A stretch of 64,000 nucleotides of DNA from Flaveria trinervia (lineage: Eukaryota; Streptophyta; Magnoliopsida; Asterales; Asteraceae): contig CM046442.1 in assembly GCA_025506515.1 (NCBI GenBank), positions 110,865,991 to 110,929,990 of the forward strand. Direction: 5' to 3'. Positions 46,714-57,710 of the stretch are shown piece after piece. The notes under the pieces were generated by a model that saw only the letters and a list, made by a program, of their open reading frames with translations, was not told where the DNA came from and ran no database searches. The stretch's first letter is position 1; every line of letters begins with the position of its first letter. The position numbers and the translations under genes were made by a program.

Positions 46714-48315
46714 TGTTGGATCTTGTATGCCGAAGACACATACAAGATCGATGTGGTTAGAATGTTATGATCCAAGTCGGGTCATACCCAATAACAAGCT
46801 AAACAAACACAATAAATATTTATTTGTTGATGTGATCATACAAATAAATATTGACACCAATTTAGAGAATGGGCTTTCAAAATTATTGGTTTGAAATAGA
46901 ACAATATTATATGGATAATTTGTTCATGAGAAATTATTTGATTTATTATTTAAGTAGGTTAAATAATAACAAATAAAAGTGTGTTCAAGTTATAAAATTA
47001 AATGGGTTTTAATTGTATAAACTTATGGGTTAAAGAGTGTGATATATTTTATAAAATTAAATGGGTGGGAACCCATTTTCAAACTAATTTTCGGCAGCCC
47101 CTTAGTGGTCCTCCTTGGGATTCCTTTTCTTGTTTTAATACAATACTTGAACCAATTTCACGCTACACTCAGTACACACTCTCCTTCACACACATAGCAA
47201 ACTCTCTCTTCTTGTTTCTTGCTGAAAAATTTGGGATTTTGAAGAAGATCTAGCTGAAATTTTTGGATTTTAAGGAGGTGCAAGAAGATGCATTTATTTT
47301 ATTAGAAAAAATTGTATTAGGATATAATTTTTGTAAAAGAAGATGCATAAGAGGAAGACTCAACGGAAGACACAAAGGAAGGACACAAAAGAGATATGGG
47401 CACTTGAAGCATTTGGATGTGGATTCAAGTGAGAGTTCATTGACATCTTTTGATGTGTCATTGTTAACCCTTAGGAAAGACCTAACGACAACACTTCTAA
47501 TGGTAAAAAAGTGTTTTCAACTTAGTGGCTATGGTTATGCACTTATGATTGTAATGGTTGTGCTTTTTTGGTTTTTGTTTTCTCGTTGATTGTTTGACAT
47601 TTGGATATGCATAACAAACTTATTAACAAACATAACAAGCTGAAAAATTATGGTTCTTTATCATTAAGTGGTTAATAAAATTTTATTAAAAGCATTAATG
47701 ATTTTAATAAAAAGGATTTTATTAAAAGGAGACCATAGGGTACCATGTGTTTGGAAGCATGCAAATACAAGGTACATAGAGTTTTCTAAACTAGAGATAT
47801 GAAAACATAAAATTTCTTTTAAAAACAAGTTTAAGACCATCCTTTTGCAAAACACTTGAGTGACTTGGAAACTCTTAATGGGATGAAGGTCACCTAACCA
47901 TTTTGATGGAAATTGTGATTTGAGGTGGGAATACCATATTTTTGGGATAAAGGTCACCTAACCACTTATGTTTGTAAACCCACATGTGTGTGCAAGTAGA
48001 GTGAGTTGATTTGCAAACCATGTTAAATGGATCACCTACAATGTGGTTTACAAAGTGTGTTGATGGGATAAAGATGCCGACTATACATATGATGTTTAAA
48101 GTCGATCCCATTCATCTAGAAGTTGCAAAGCGTTGTAATTGTCAATGTTGACTACCTTGTTAATTTAAATAATGGGATAACGGTCATCTAACCATTATTT
48201 AAATATAATATTGGGTTCTAGAATTTTTAATTGTGTAAGACAAATAAAAGGGTATTAATAATTAAAATATGATTATATCGAAAATACTAAAATTGAAGTT
48301 TGTTCAATTTTGTAG
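46714..48315 (+). other. Copia T 5' LTR and leader (boundaries uncertain)
   Basis: The region runs from a junction with Sirevirus P to the T gag start. It begins either at TGTTGGATC (46714) or at TGTTATGATCC (46763). A perfect 11-bp inverted repeat (46719-46729 with 46739-46749, loop 9) sits at the junction. A pyrimidine-rich stretch (47150-47230) resembles a transcript start. From 47880 four degenerate copies of GGGATAAAGGTCACCTAACC (47880, 47944, 48065, 48174) lie in the leader. I could not find a clear PBS, so the LTR end is unresolved. Confidence 0.5.
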
Positions 48316-49032
48316 ATGGCCACCAACAACAATGAAAATAATGATATCCCGTCCACTCACACACTATCGCTAAGAAGCATTCTCTAAAAGGAGCATCTAA
48401 ACCATAATAACTTATATATTAGTTTCGAAACTTGAGAATTGTTCTCAAGCAAGAGAAACAGTTGTATATTTTAGATGATCCGATTCCGATCAACCTAATA
48501 AGGATGATGAGGAGGCCTACATAATTGGGTAAAATACACTGAGGACTTGGTCCAAGTGTCTTACCTCATGTTGGCAAGTATGACTTTGAATCTCCAAAAG
48601 GAGTATGAACATCACGGAGTGTACGATATGATTACCCAAATAAAGGAAACGTTTCAACAACAAGCAAGGGTAGAGCGCTTCAAAACGGTTCGAGCACTCT
48701 ATGCATGTCGTATGGATGACACCCAATCAGTTTCATCTTGTGTACTTCAGATGAAAAGCCACATTGACCACCTCGAAAGGCTGAATTGTCCTGTCTCGAA
48801 AGAGTTGACTACGGATTTTATCCTCAACTCTTTGTCAAAAAGGTTTGACAACTATTTTATGAATTATAACATGAATGGTTGCGACAAAAACATAAGTGAG
48901 CTTCACTCTATGCTCAAAGCAGCCGAAGCGGCCATGGGAAAAAGGGTTTTACCTATTCTCACCATCACTGAAGGTGGAAAAAAGAAGAGGCCTCACCCTA
49001 CACCCAAGGCAAATGTTGCCATGGGTAAATAG
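48316..49032 (+). pseudogene. gag: Copia T gag
   Basis: The ATG at 48316 opens MATNNNENNDIPSTHTL. The same frame, with stops near 48386 and before 48547, continues as an open block 48547-49032 that contains SYLMLASMTLNLQKE and the helix MKSHIDHLERLNCPVSKEL, typical of the UBN2-type copia Gag. The product would be a capsid protein. It is not a Sirevirus Gag, because the protease follows soon after the knuckle. Confidence 0.75.
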
Positions 49033-50084
49033 TATATTAAGGGGAAGGGAAAGGGAGTGGTAAGAGCGCCACAACCAAAACCAGCGGAGAAGAAGCAAAG
49101 CTTGGTTCGAATGACCCATGCTTTAAGTGTAGGGAGATTGGACATTGGGCAAGAAATTGCCTTGTCCATCTCAAAGAGTTGCAAGCTAAGAGGGATACCA
49201 AGAAAACCTTAGGTACAACTTTTATGATTCATATTGATCTCAATTTAATATCCTCAAACACATGGGTATTGGATACCGGATGTGGAACTCATATTTGCAA
49301 CTTATTGCAGGGGTTCAAAAGAAGTAAGGACTTCAAGAAAGTGGATGTTAACCTCTACATGGGGAAGGGGAAAATTTCTAGTTGAAGACCGAGGGGACTA
49401 CGTCTTGAAGCTTCCAAATAGTTTGGAAGAAAATTTGAACAATGTCCTGTATGCTCCTAGTTTGACTAGGAACATTATTTCAGCTGCCCAATTAAGACAA
49501 TATGGTTATGTTATGACATTTATTGAAAATGAAATTTATGTTTCTTTAAATGACATCTTTTGTTTTAAAGCTATTCCTATTAATGGTATTTATGAATTGG
49601 TTCGTGAAAACACAATATATGATAGCTCATCGTACCAAACCACCACCAAAATGCTCAAATTGGATTTGAGTGACACCTATCTTTAGCATTGTCGTCTTGG
49701 TCATATAAACAAGAAGTGCATACAAGCACTTCAAAAGAACGGTATTTTAAAAGCAAGTGAATATGATTCATTTGATGTATGTGAATCTTGTTTACAAGGC
49801 AAAATGACTAAGGCACATTTTAGTAGGAAAACCGAAAGGGCAAAAGAATTATTAAGCATCATACATTCAGATGTATGTGGTCCTTTTAAGACAATCACTA
49901 TGTACAATGAATGATACTTCATTACCTTTTCCGACGACTATAGTGAATATGGGTATTTGTACTTGTTGAGACACAAAGATGAAGCTTTTGAAATGTTCAA
50001 AACCTTCCAGAATGAAGTAGAAAATCAACTCGACAAGTCAATAAAAATTCTCCGCGCCAATAGAGGAGGTGAATATTTAAATAT
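49033..50084 (+). pseudogene. pol: Copia T zinc knuckle, protease and partial integrase
   Basis: An intact CCHC knuckle (CFKCREIGHWARNC, 49119-49160) is followed by the protease WVLDTGCGTHIC (about 49264-49299), which keeps DTG. The pre-integrase region has HCRLGHINKKC (about 49687) and CESCLQGK (about 49783). The integrase first Asp is in IHSDVCGPF (about 49860), but the second site reads RANRGGEYL (about 50057), Asp changed to Asn. Stops at 49383, 49684 and 49912 also break it. It ends at 50084, where chromovirus LTR G5 is inserted. Confidence 0.8.
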
Positions 50085-51371
50085 TGTAACACCCGGATAT
50101 TTGTAATGAAAGAAAGAATAAAGTGCAAAAAAGAAGGAAAAGAAATTAAACCTAAGTCTAGGGGTTAAAAGTGACAAAAAGGACAAAATGTTTGAAAAGT
50201 GGTGTAAAAGGTGGTATGGCCGCCCATATGTCACACACCTCACAAACCTTCAGATTTTAGAGAGAGAAAATGGCAAGAGTAGCAGATAACTCTCGGGTTG
50301 AAGGAAGAACAAGAAAGAATTCCAATTCAAGGTAAAAATTCATGGTTGTGTGATGTTCTTGACTGGTTTTATCCACGGGTTTATGCTTATGTGTGTTTGT
50401 ATGTGTTCGGGTATGTTTTTAGTAGGTTTCTAGGCGGTTAAATTCAATTTGCAAATGAGTTTGGAAGAAAGCCATACTCAAGAGCTGCAAAGGTGAGTTC
50501 TAGAACCCCTCTTTTACTGGTTATTAACTGTTTTGGGGCTGGAAGTACATGAATGTATGTTTTCTTTTAACTGGGTTCGGACCCGTGTGTTTGATTATGT
50601 GTATGTTGAATTTATGATGTGATATGTGGTTATGTTCATGCTTGAGGATGTATGATGGTGTTTCTAAGGCTTAGAAGGTAGGATTTAAGCTTGGAACATG
50701 ATAGATGGCGTTTGGGGATTAAATCTGATGTTTAGATGCGAATAGGTTTAGAATGGTTGCCTAAGTGTAGGCAAATACGGATGAACATAGAAAGTCAAAA
50801 CAGATGAACAGTCCATGCGGATGGACATTTTCCACTAAGTAAAAGAAATGCAGATGAGTAGTGGGAATGCGGATGAAGTCAATGCGGATGGAAAGTTTAT
50901 GCGGATGAGCATTGACTAAGGGTAACAAATGCGGATGAACAAAAGACAAATACGAATGAAGTAGAACAAATGCGGATGAACAAAAAGGCAAATGCGGATG
51001 AACTATAGTAAAGGCAGATGAACAAAAGACAAATGCGGATGAAGTGGAACAAATGCGGATGAACACTTAGAATAGTTTGACTTTCCGGGGAAAAGTGAGA
51101 TGTAGGTTTTGAGTTGGAATGTTCTTGGGGGTTCATGTAAGCTGACTTTTGAGGTCATAGATGTTATGATGGTATGTATGATGCTTATGCGTGATGCTAG
51201 GCTTGATGGTATGCATGATGTATGCTATGTATGTATGACGATGCCCTGTATGATGATGTTATTGATTGTGTATGTTATGTTCCTTGCTCTGTATGTTTAT
51301 CTTTCCCGTGGCTTTACGTTGAACATTAATGAATGAAATGAAAGTACTATGTAACGTAAAGCGAAAGATAA
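50085..51371 (+). repeat. Chromovirus LTR fragment G5 (5' about 1.29 kb)
   Basis: It starts TGTAACACCCGG after an AATAT pentamer and follows the family LTR until about 51371, where the next sequence is unrelated. It shares the first 600 bp and the TCATGTAAGCTGACTTTT flank with the G4 LTR. The central array differs: in place of CATGCGCC words it has ATGCGGATG words. Confidence 0.8.
50761..51065 (+). repeat. ATGCGGATG array in the chromovirus LTR
   Basis: Nine exact ATGCGGATG words (near 50816, 50870, 50882, 50899, 50929, 50972, 50994, 51034 and 51053) and several one-change variants stand in the position that holds GCGCATGGG words in other LTRs of the family. The motif and the flanking GAACAAAAG / GACAAATG context match the array of Sirevirus S. 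Confidence 0.8.
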
Positions 51372-51617
51372 TCTAGAAGGATTTTGCCCGGGGCCTAGGT
51401 GCTGCCGGATGAGAGGGGAGATCATGCTCGATCTCCCCTTACCAAGAGTCGTGATTCTTATGTTGTAACGAGCTTTTAATCATTAGGTTTTATCAATGAA
51501 CCCATTTTATTATAGTTCGTGTTTATTGTTTGTCGTTTGGTTTTGGTTTTGGTTTTGGTTTTGTTTCCTTCCGTCGAGAACATGCTCGGATGTCTACCGA
51601 TCCAGCAGACTTCACCT
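51372..51617. other. Unclassified GC-richer segment with a strong hairpin
   Basis: About 245 bp between the G5 break and a (TA)n tract. A 9-bp perfect stem (51415-51423 with 51430-51438, loop ATGCTC) is extended by one A-T pair. A TTTTGG repeat (51537-51567) precedes the microsatellite. The sequence could be the 3' tail of a non-LTR element, but I could not confirm this. Confidence 0.4.
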
Positions 51618-51722
<105 letters not shown>

Positions 51723-51934
51723 TCGTATGTGAAAGTTACGGGCATTTAAAAAGAAGGGGAAATTTAATAAGAGGGAACATTATCAATTTTAACACTCAAC
51801 CTAATTTTGATAAAAAAGACACGTGTTATATATTAATAATTATTAAATTTTTACTTTTCATAAACTTTATATTGCATTTTTTATATTGTTAATCATGACT
51901 TAGTTAATAAAATCTTCGAGTTTTGGTTCCATGT

Positions 51935-52920
51935 TATAACTACCAGAACGGTGTAGGCGCAATGTGATGGGATGTCATTTTATATCCGGCACGTGCATTT
52001 AATATTTTATTTTTGTAGTAGTTTTACAAAATTTTATTATGTTTTTATAAGCTAAAATTTAAAAGACCAAATAAAAGGATTATGCATGACTACCTGTATA
52101 TATACGTATTAACTTATTGTATCTCACACAAAATACAGATCTGTTTAGTAAAAAGTTTATACCAAAACCTTTAAAACACTAGGTTAAGTTGTAGTCATAA
52201 AATATTTTTAAATTTGACAAATAGATATAACTGAAATCTTAATGCATATTATGTTTTTTTAGTTTATGAGTTAATAATATAAAATATTATGCAAGTGTTA
52301 GTAAATGTAAGATTATTATGTAACTAATTATAAGGGGTAAATTGTAAATAATATTAAAAATACTATTTTACCCTCAAAAGTGATTGTATTTTATACATTG
52401 AATGTAGTAAGTGTTCTTAATGTTATGGTATTTTAAAGTACTCCTCTTATATGCTTTATATATAACTAGAATGGTGTCCGCGCGATGCGGCGGTGCGTAA
52501 TGTGATGGAGCAACAGTTTACATACGACACACATTTCTAGTATTTTTTTATTCTTGTAGTATTTTATAAAAATCTAATACGTTGAGTACAAACATGTAAT
52601 AAAATAATGAAAATTTAAAACGTTTATATGGTTCTTAAAGTTTCTACAATAATGCAAATTTTAAAGTATTATATGGTTTCTAAAATAATGCAAAGTTCAA
52701 ATAGTGCAAATATTTTAAATTTTTATGTAAGTGTTAATAAATGTAGGATTATTATGTAACTAATTGTAACGAGTAATTTGTAAATAGTTATATAATTATT
52801 ATTTTACCTTTAAAAATGATTTTATATTATGCATTAAGAAAAATAATTGTTCTTAATTTTAAGATATCTTAAATTATCATTTTTATATGTTTTATATTTA
52901 GTATATCTATAGATATACTT
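51935..52920 (+). repeat. Two adjacent copies of a dispersed repeat (about 500 bp each)
   Basis: Copy 1 (about 51935-52460) and copy 2 (about 52466-52920) share, in order, AATGTGATGG, an ACGACAC/GGCACGTGCATTT-type segment, TTGTAGTA.TTTTA, GTGTTARTAAATGTA and GATTATTATGTAACTAATT. Copy 2 starts AACTAGAATGGTGTCCGCG with a small GC-rich patch in otherwise AT-rich DNA. No TIRs or coding region are visible; class unknown. Confidence 0.55.
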
Positions 52921-54747
52921 TATATGTACTTTGCCAATAAAAACGTGCGGTTGAATAAGACAAGTTTCTCCCTACTTACAACCTCGGTTTATTTCACGTT
53001 ATTATTTTAATTTATAAAAAAAACTATTAATCGTGACTTAATTAGTGAATAAAGATGGTTCAAACAAGACAAGTTTTCTTCCGGCCTATTTTCTTCGACT
53101 GTTTAGTTATTTAATGTTATAAATAAGATATTATGTATATCATGGGTAAAATTATATGTTAAAGGTTGCTTATTCTAAAAAGTTAAGAAAAAGCATAATG
53201 ACATGCGAAAACATACAATAAAAACAATTCCGAGTAATAAGATATAATGACGAGCATTATATACACAATAAACTATAAACACAAATTTCATAAAATCCAT
53301 GTTAAAAGCTAAAAGTTAAACCCTAAAAGCTAAGATTGTAAAGTTTGACGATTGGTTTATTTGAATGAGTTCAATTAGAGTCCGTTTAAGTCATTTTACA
53401 AGTGGTTAAAATGAAAATTTTAAACTTATTAAAATAATAAGACTTTTTATTTGAACCAAATAAGTTATTTGACAACTAACTAGATATATTATCTTAACCT
53501 AATTTAGTAATTATCTATAATTATTTTATTTGAGGGAAAGGACGTCTAAAAATGTTGCTAAAGTGACCAAAGAAATATTCTTTTGATGAGAATCCTAAAC
53601 AATAAAGTGAACACACGAGTTTTATTTTAGTTTGCTACATGTATTTTGCTAATGTATATTTTCTGGAAATTTGCATGCATAAGTTCTATTTAGTTAATTT
53701 GATAACGTTATAAAAGTTCTATTATGTTATTTCAATTTCTAAAAAGTAGCCTGGTTATTTGTTTGGGGACATTGATTATTATATCATTATCAATTTATCA
53801 GTGTCCCAAAATATTGCCAGCTCATTTTCTAGGTTATAGTAATATGCGTATATATAGTAGCAAGTGAATCAAGAGCATATTCGATCAGATGTTGTCATCC
53901 AAAGGAGTAACTTTTAGCCAGTTTTACTCTTCTTGTTTGATGGTTACAAGGTTGATATCTAAGGATTATAGGAACCTTTTAAAAAAATTTATTTTGCTTC
54001 TGTTATATTTATGTTATCATATCAAACCCTACATATAAATGAAGCCACAATTGCACATTATTTTATCAACAAGCAATCTCTTATATAATTAAACGAGAAC
54101 CCCTCTCCTCCCTAAAGGAACCCCTTTTTCCCAAAAAATTACCCTAGAGCAGCTGATAATAACCTGAAGAGAAATGGGGCCATCCTCATTACAAATAGGT
54201 ACTACAAGAACATGGAATCGTGTACACTATAGGTAATTAAAGGACACAAACTTTTGAATTTTTAATTCATAAAGCGAACTATAGCTCTTTAACTTATTCA
54301 TATTAGGGTAGTGAAAATAAATGTGGGAGTCAATAGTTTATATAGTTGGTTGTCAAATAATTAATTATATACAATGAGACTCTGCAATGGCTTTTGACAA
54401 AATATATGAGACAACCTTTAGTGATAATAAAATTTTCAAACTGAATGATCTTGGCTTGCACAGTATGTATAATTTCTTGACAGATAAATTATTAAAATAA
54501 TAAATTTATCATGGTTGGTAATATTAAATCATTCTAGAATGCACAATGTTTGATGGATTGATGAACAAATGTGTACTGTACTATCTTCTATCCTTGTTTA
54601 ATTTTTATTTATTTACTTTTATTTTTATTATGTTAAATGACAAACATAGACAATCATTCAATATATATACCCCTAAATCTATATCTTTGGACCAGAAGCA
54701 TCACCATTTGAAAGAGACAACACGACATTATGTATACCGTTACCATA
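52921..54747. other. AT-rich non-coding region
   Basis: I see no convincing gene or RNA. Short frames such as 54546-54761 are hydrophobic low-complexity translations of AT-rich DNA. No TE ends recognised. Confidence 0.6.
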
Positions 54748-55387
54748 TTTTTTGGAGGTGAGACTAGTGAGCAACTAGAGTCAGGAAGTTTATACGAAGA
54801 AAAAGATTACAAAATTACAGTTTTCTAAAATATCAATTTTAAAACAAGTATGTAAGCTCGGGTTTCAAAGATCTTATAATTATTTTCATAACGAAACATA
54901 ACTTTTAGGGGACGTTTGCTTGGAAGAAATGAAATGAAATTGAATGTAATAAAGAAACTAATATAATTTTCAAATAAAATTAAGTTTGAATGGGTAATGA
55001 AATATAAAACCAAGAGAATGTTTAACCTCAAGTTTCTTTGGTTGTAGGATTACAAAATCCTTCCACCTAAAGAGGGAATTTGAAATCCCATAACGAAGAG
55101 AATTTGAGGTGAAACATTTCATTGATTTTATATTTTATTACCAACTCAAACTTAATTTTATTTGAAAATTATATTAGTTTCTTTATTACATTCAATTTCA
55201 TTTCATTTCTTCCAAGCAAACGTCCCCTAAGAGTTATGTTTCGTTATGAAAATAATTATAAGATCTTCGAAACCCGAGCTTACATACTTGTTTTAAAATT
55301 GATATTTTAGAAAACTGTAATTTTGTAATCTTTTTCTTCGTATAAACTTCCTGACTCTAGTTGCTCACTAGTCTCACCTCCAAAAAA
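54748..55387. repeat. 640-bp near-perfect inverted repeat (foldback) around a MITE
   Basis: The arms are symmetric about 55067/55068 without indels. The outer 160 bp (54748-54907 against 55228-55387) differ at only about two positions by eye. Inside lies MITE 1 (54908-55227) with GGGGACGTTTGCTTGG / CCAAGCAAACGTCCCC ends and TA on each side. The inner arms near the centre are more diverged. Identical frames at 54825-55031 and 55307-55570 come from the repeated DNA and are not genes. Confidence 0.85.
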
Positions 55388-56053
55388 GTATGTAAGCTCG
55401 GTTTCGAATATCTTATAATTATTTTCATAACGAAACATAACTCTTAGGGGACGTTTGCTTGGAAGAAATGAAATGAAATTGAATGTAATAAAGAAACTAA
55501 TATAATTTTCAAATAAAATTAAGTTTGAATGGGTAATGAAATATAAAACCAAGAGAATGTTTAACCTCAAGTTTCCTTGGTTGTAGGATTACAAAATCCT
55601 TCCACCTAAAGAGAGAATTTGAAATCCCATAATAAAGAGAATTTGAGGTGAAACATTTCCTTGATTTTATATTTTATTACCAACTCAAACATAATTTTAC
55701 TTGAAAATTATACTATTTTCTCAATTTCATTCCATTTCTTCCAAGTAGGGGGTTGGTAGAAGAAATGGAATGGAATTGAATAAAATTGAGAAATTAGTAT
55801 AATTTTTAAGTAAAATTATGTTTGAGTGGGTAATGAAACATAAAACCAATGGAATGTTTCACCTCAAATTCTTTTGGTCATAGGATTTTAAATTCTCTCT
55901 CTAGATGGAAGGATTTTGAAATCTCACAATTAATGGAATTTAAGGTGAAACATTTCTTTGGATTTTATATTTCATTACCCATTCAAACATGATTTACTTG
56001 AAATATATACTAGTTTCTCAATTTCATTTCATTCATTACAACCAAATGCCCCC
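55388..56053. mobile_element. Second and third copies of the MITE family
   Basis: From 55388 a direct copy of the left arm restarts at GTATGTAAGCTCGG and leads into MITE 2 (from 55447), whose right end is lost at about 55745. MITE 3 (55748-56053) follows directly, with GGGGGTTGGTAGAAG and GGGGGCATTTGGTTG as inverted ends, more diverged than MITE 1. The G-run plus TTTGGTT ends resemble Harbinger/Tourist or mariner-type MITEs; the duplications are too short to decide. Confidence 0.65.
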
Positions 56054-56225
56054 TTAAAATTCAAACATTCATTTATCATAATAGCAAAATAACTCTTAAA
56101 GTTCAAACATTCATTTATCATACGAGCGAAAGTATAAAAGTCATTGTATTATCGTTTATCTTTAATCATTACATCAAAGTGTTTTATTAAACATACTATC
56201 AAGCTAAGATGCTAGTATTGAATTA

Positions 56226-56708
56226 TTTTAGGTAAAATCTTAATATATGTCCAACTATCATTTTATTATCTTTTACCTGAAGCTAATAAACATATAAAAA
56301 GAAAACGTTACTAAATGAGTACTATTTTTAACTTTAACATAATATTTTATCATATCAAAGTATATCATACTATATTACATAATAAATATACACACTATAA
56401 ATAATATTTTAGGTCAAATCTTAATATATGTCCAGCTATCATTTTATTATCTTTTACTTGAAGCTAATAAACATATAAAAAAAGCATTACTAAATGAATA
56501 ATATTTTTAACTTTAACATAATATTTTATCATGTCAGACTATATCATATTATATTACGTAATAAATATACACACCGTCATACTTTACCTTTACTGGTCAC
56601 TTTAGTTTTAACTATTTTTTAGTAGTACTTTAACTTAATTTAGCTGGTGAACTAACTAATAAAATACTTTACCTTTACTGGTCACTTTAGTTTTAACTAT
56701 TTTTTAGT
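56226..56708. repeat. Tandem duplications in AT-rich DNA
   Basis: A unit of about 171 bp (56226-56396) recurs at 56407-56575 with a 181-bp offset and about 90% similarity by eye (AATCTTAATATATGTCCARC is a shared landmark). Just downstream, a 44-bp sequence (56580-56623, ACTTTACCTTTACTGGTCAC) is repeated exactly at 56665-56708. A shorter direct repeat, TTCAAACATTCATTTATCAT, lies at about 56059 and 56103. Confidence 0.8.
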
Positions 56709-57224
56709 GATTAGGCATAAGACATGACTTCTATCATATGAATATACACAAATTCATACACAAAGTATGATTTCTATAAGATGAGTATGTGTGGGGAATA
56801 ACTCCTTTATAAGGTGAGAATGCAACATATACAAATTTCTTTAGGAGTACTTGCAAGTGTTTATACTTTAGCCTTCATATATGATCGATAGTTTGTGCCC
56901 GCTTATCATTTTTTACATTCAGGTCACCAACTATGTATATCTTGATCTCTTTAGCTATGCTATAACTGATTATACTTCAATGGTTCATCATAAGACACTA
57001 TGTAACTCTTTGATACTTTATTCTTAATGTTTATTGTACATTAATTCACATATCATGTCTTTAAATACATGGATTAAAACATTTTAGATACACGTACTAT
57101 ATCTTTAAAATTGGAGAAGCTATATTAAATACTGACTAACTATTACGTGATGTGAAAAGAGAAGTTAATTACAAAGGAAGTAATTTGGTGAATAGGTTTA
57201 AATGGATACATGATGTCTATCACA
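56709..57224. other. AT-rich non-coding region
   Basis: Nothing recognised beyond short imperfect repeats of AAGTATGA and TAAGATGA type. Confidence 0.55.
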
Positions 57225-57710
57225 CTTATAGAGGTTTCATTCTCAAATTTGTCCAAATAACCTAAGTTGGAGGCACAACTATGTTACGGAGGTTCCATTC
57301 TTAAATATGTCCAAGTAACTTGAGTTTCAGATGTACAAATCAATTACAGAGGTTTCATTCTAAGATCAGTCCAAGTATCATGAGACATGAAGGCATAACT
57401 CAGTTATGAAGGTTCCATTTTCAAGCTTGTCTATGTAACTTGAGTTGCATTGGTGCAACTTATATACAGAGGCTTTATTTGAAACGAAGGCTTTATATCA
57501 ACTTGTTTTAAGTCTAGAGAGATGCAAAGGCTATACCTCACTTACAAAGGTGGTGCTCTTTCTCATTCATCATCAACTTTTAATTACAAAGGTTATACTT
57601 TATGGAGGTTATACCGTCAGTTACAAAAGTGATATACTTTATTATTTATCAATGAATCAATGAATTTCAGTTGCATGGGTTATACTATTAGTTGCGAAGG
57701 TCATATTTTG
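57225..57710. repeat. Degenerate minisatellite, unit about 55-65 bp
   Basis: Units begin near 57229, 57294, 57350, 57405 and 57468 with RGAGGTTYCATTCT and continue with GTCCAAGTAACTTGAGTT. Later copies shrink to GGTTATAC / AGTTACAAAGG words up to 57700. The short frame 57445-57663 is a by-product. Confidence 0.65.

Noticed and set aside
51413..51440. Rho-independent terminator-like hairpin
   Set aside because: No U-run follows and the context is a plant nuclear genome.
54825..55570. Two nearly identical short hydrophobic frames as a duplicated gene
   Set aside because: They lie in copies of the inverted repeat and MITE and have no start context or domain.
57445..57663. Short frame in the degenerate minisatellite
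   Set aside because: It is composed of repeat units and has no recognisable protein feature.
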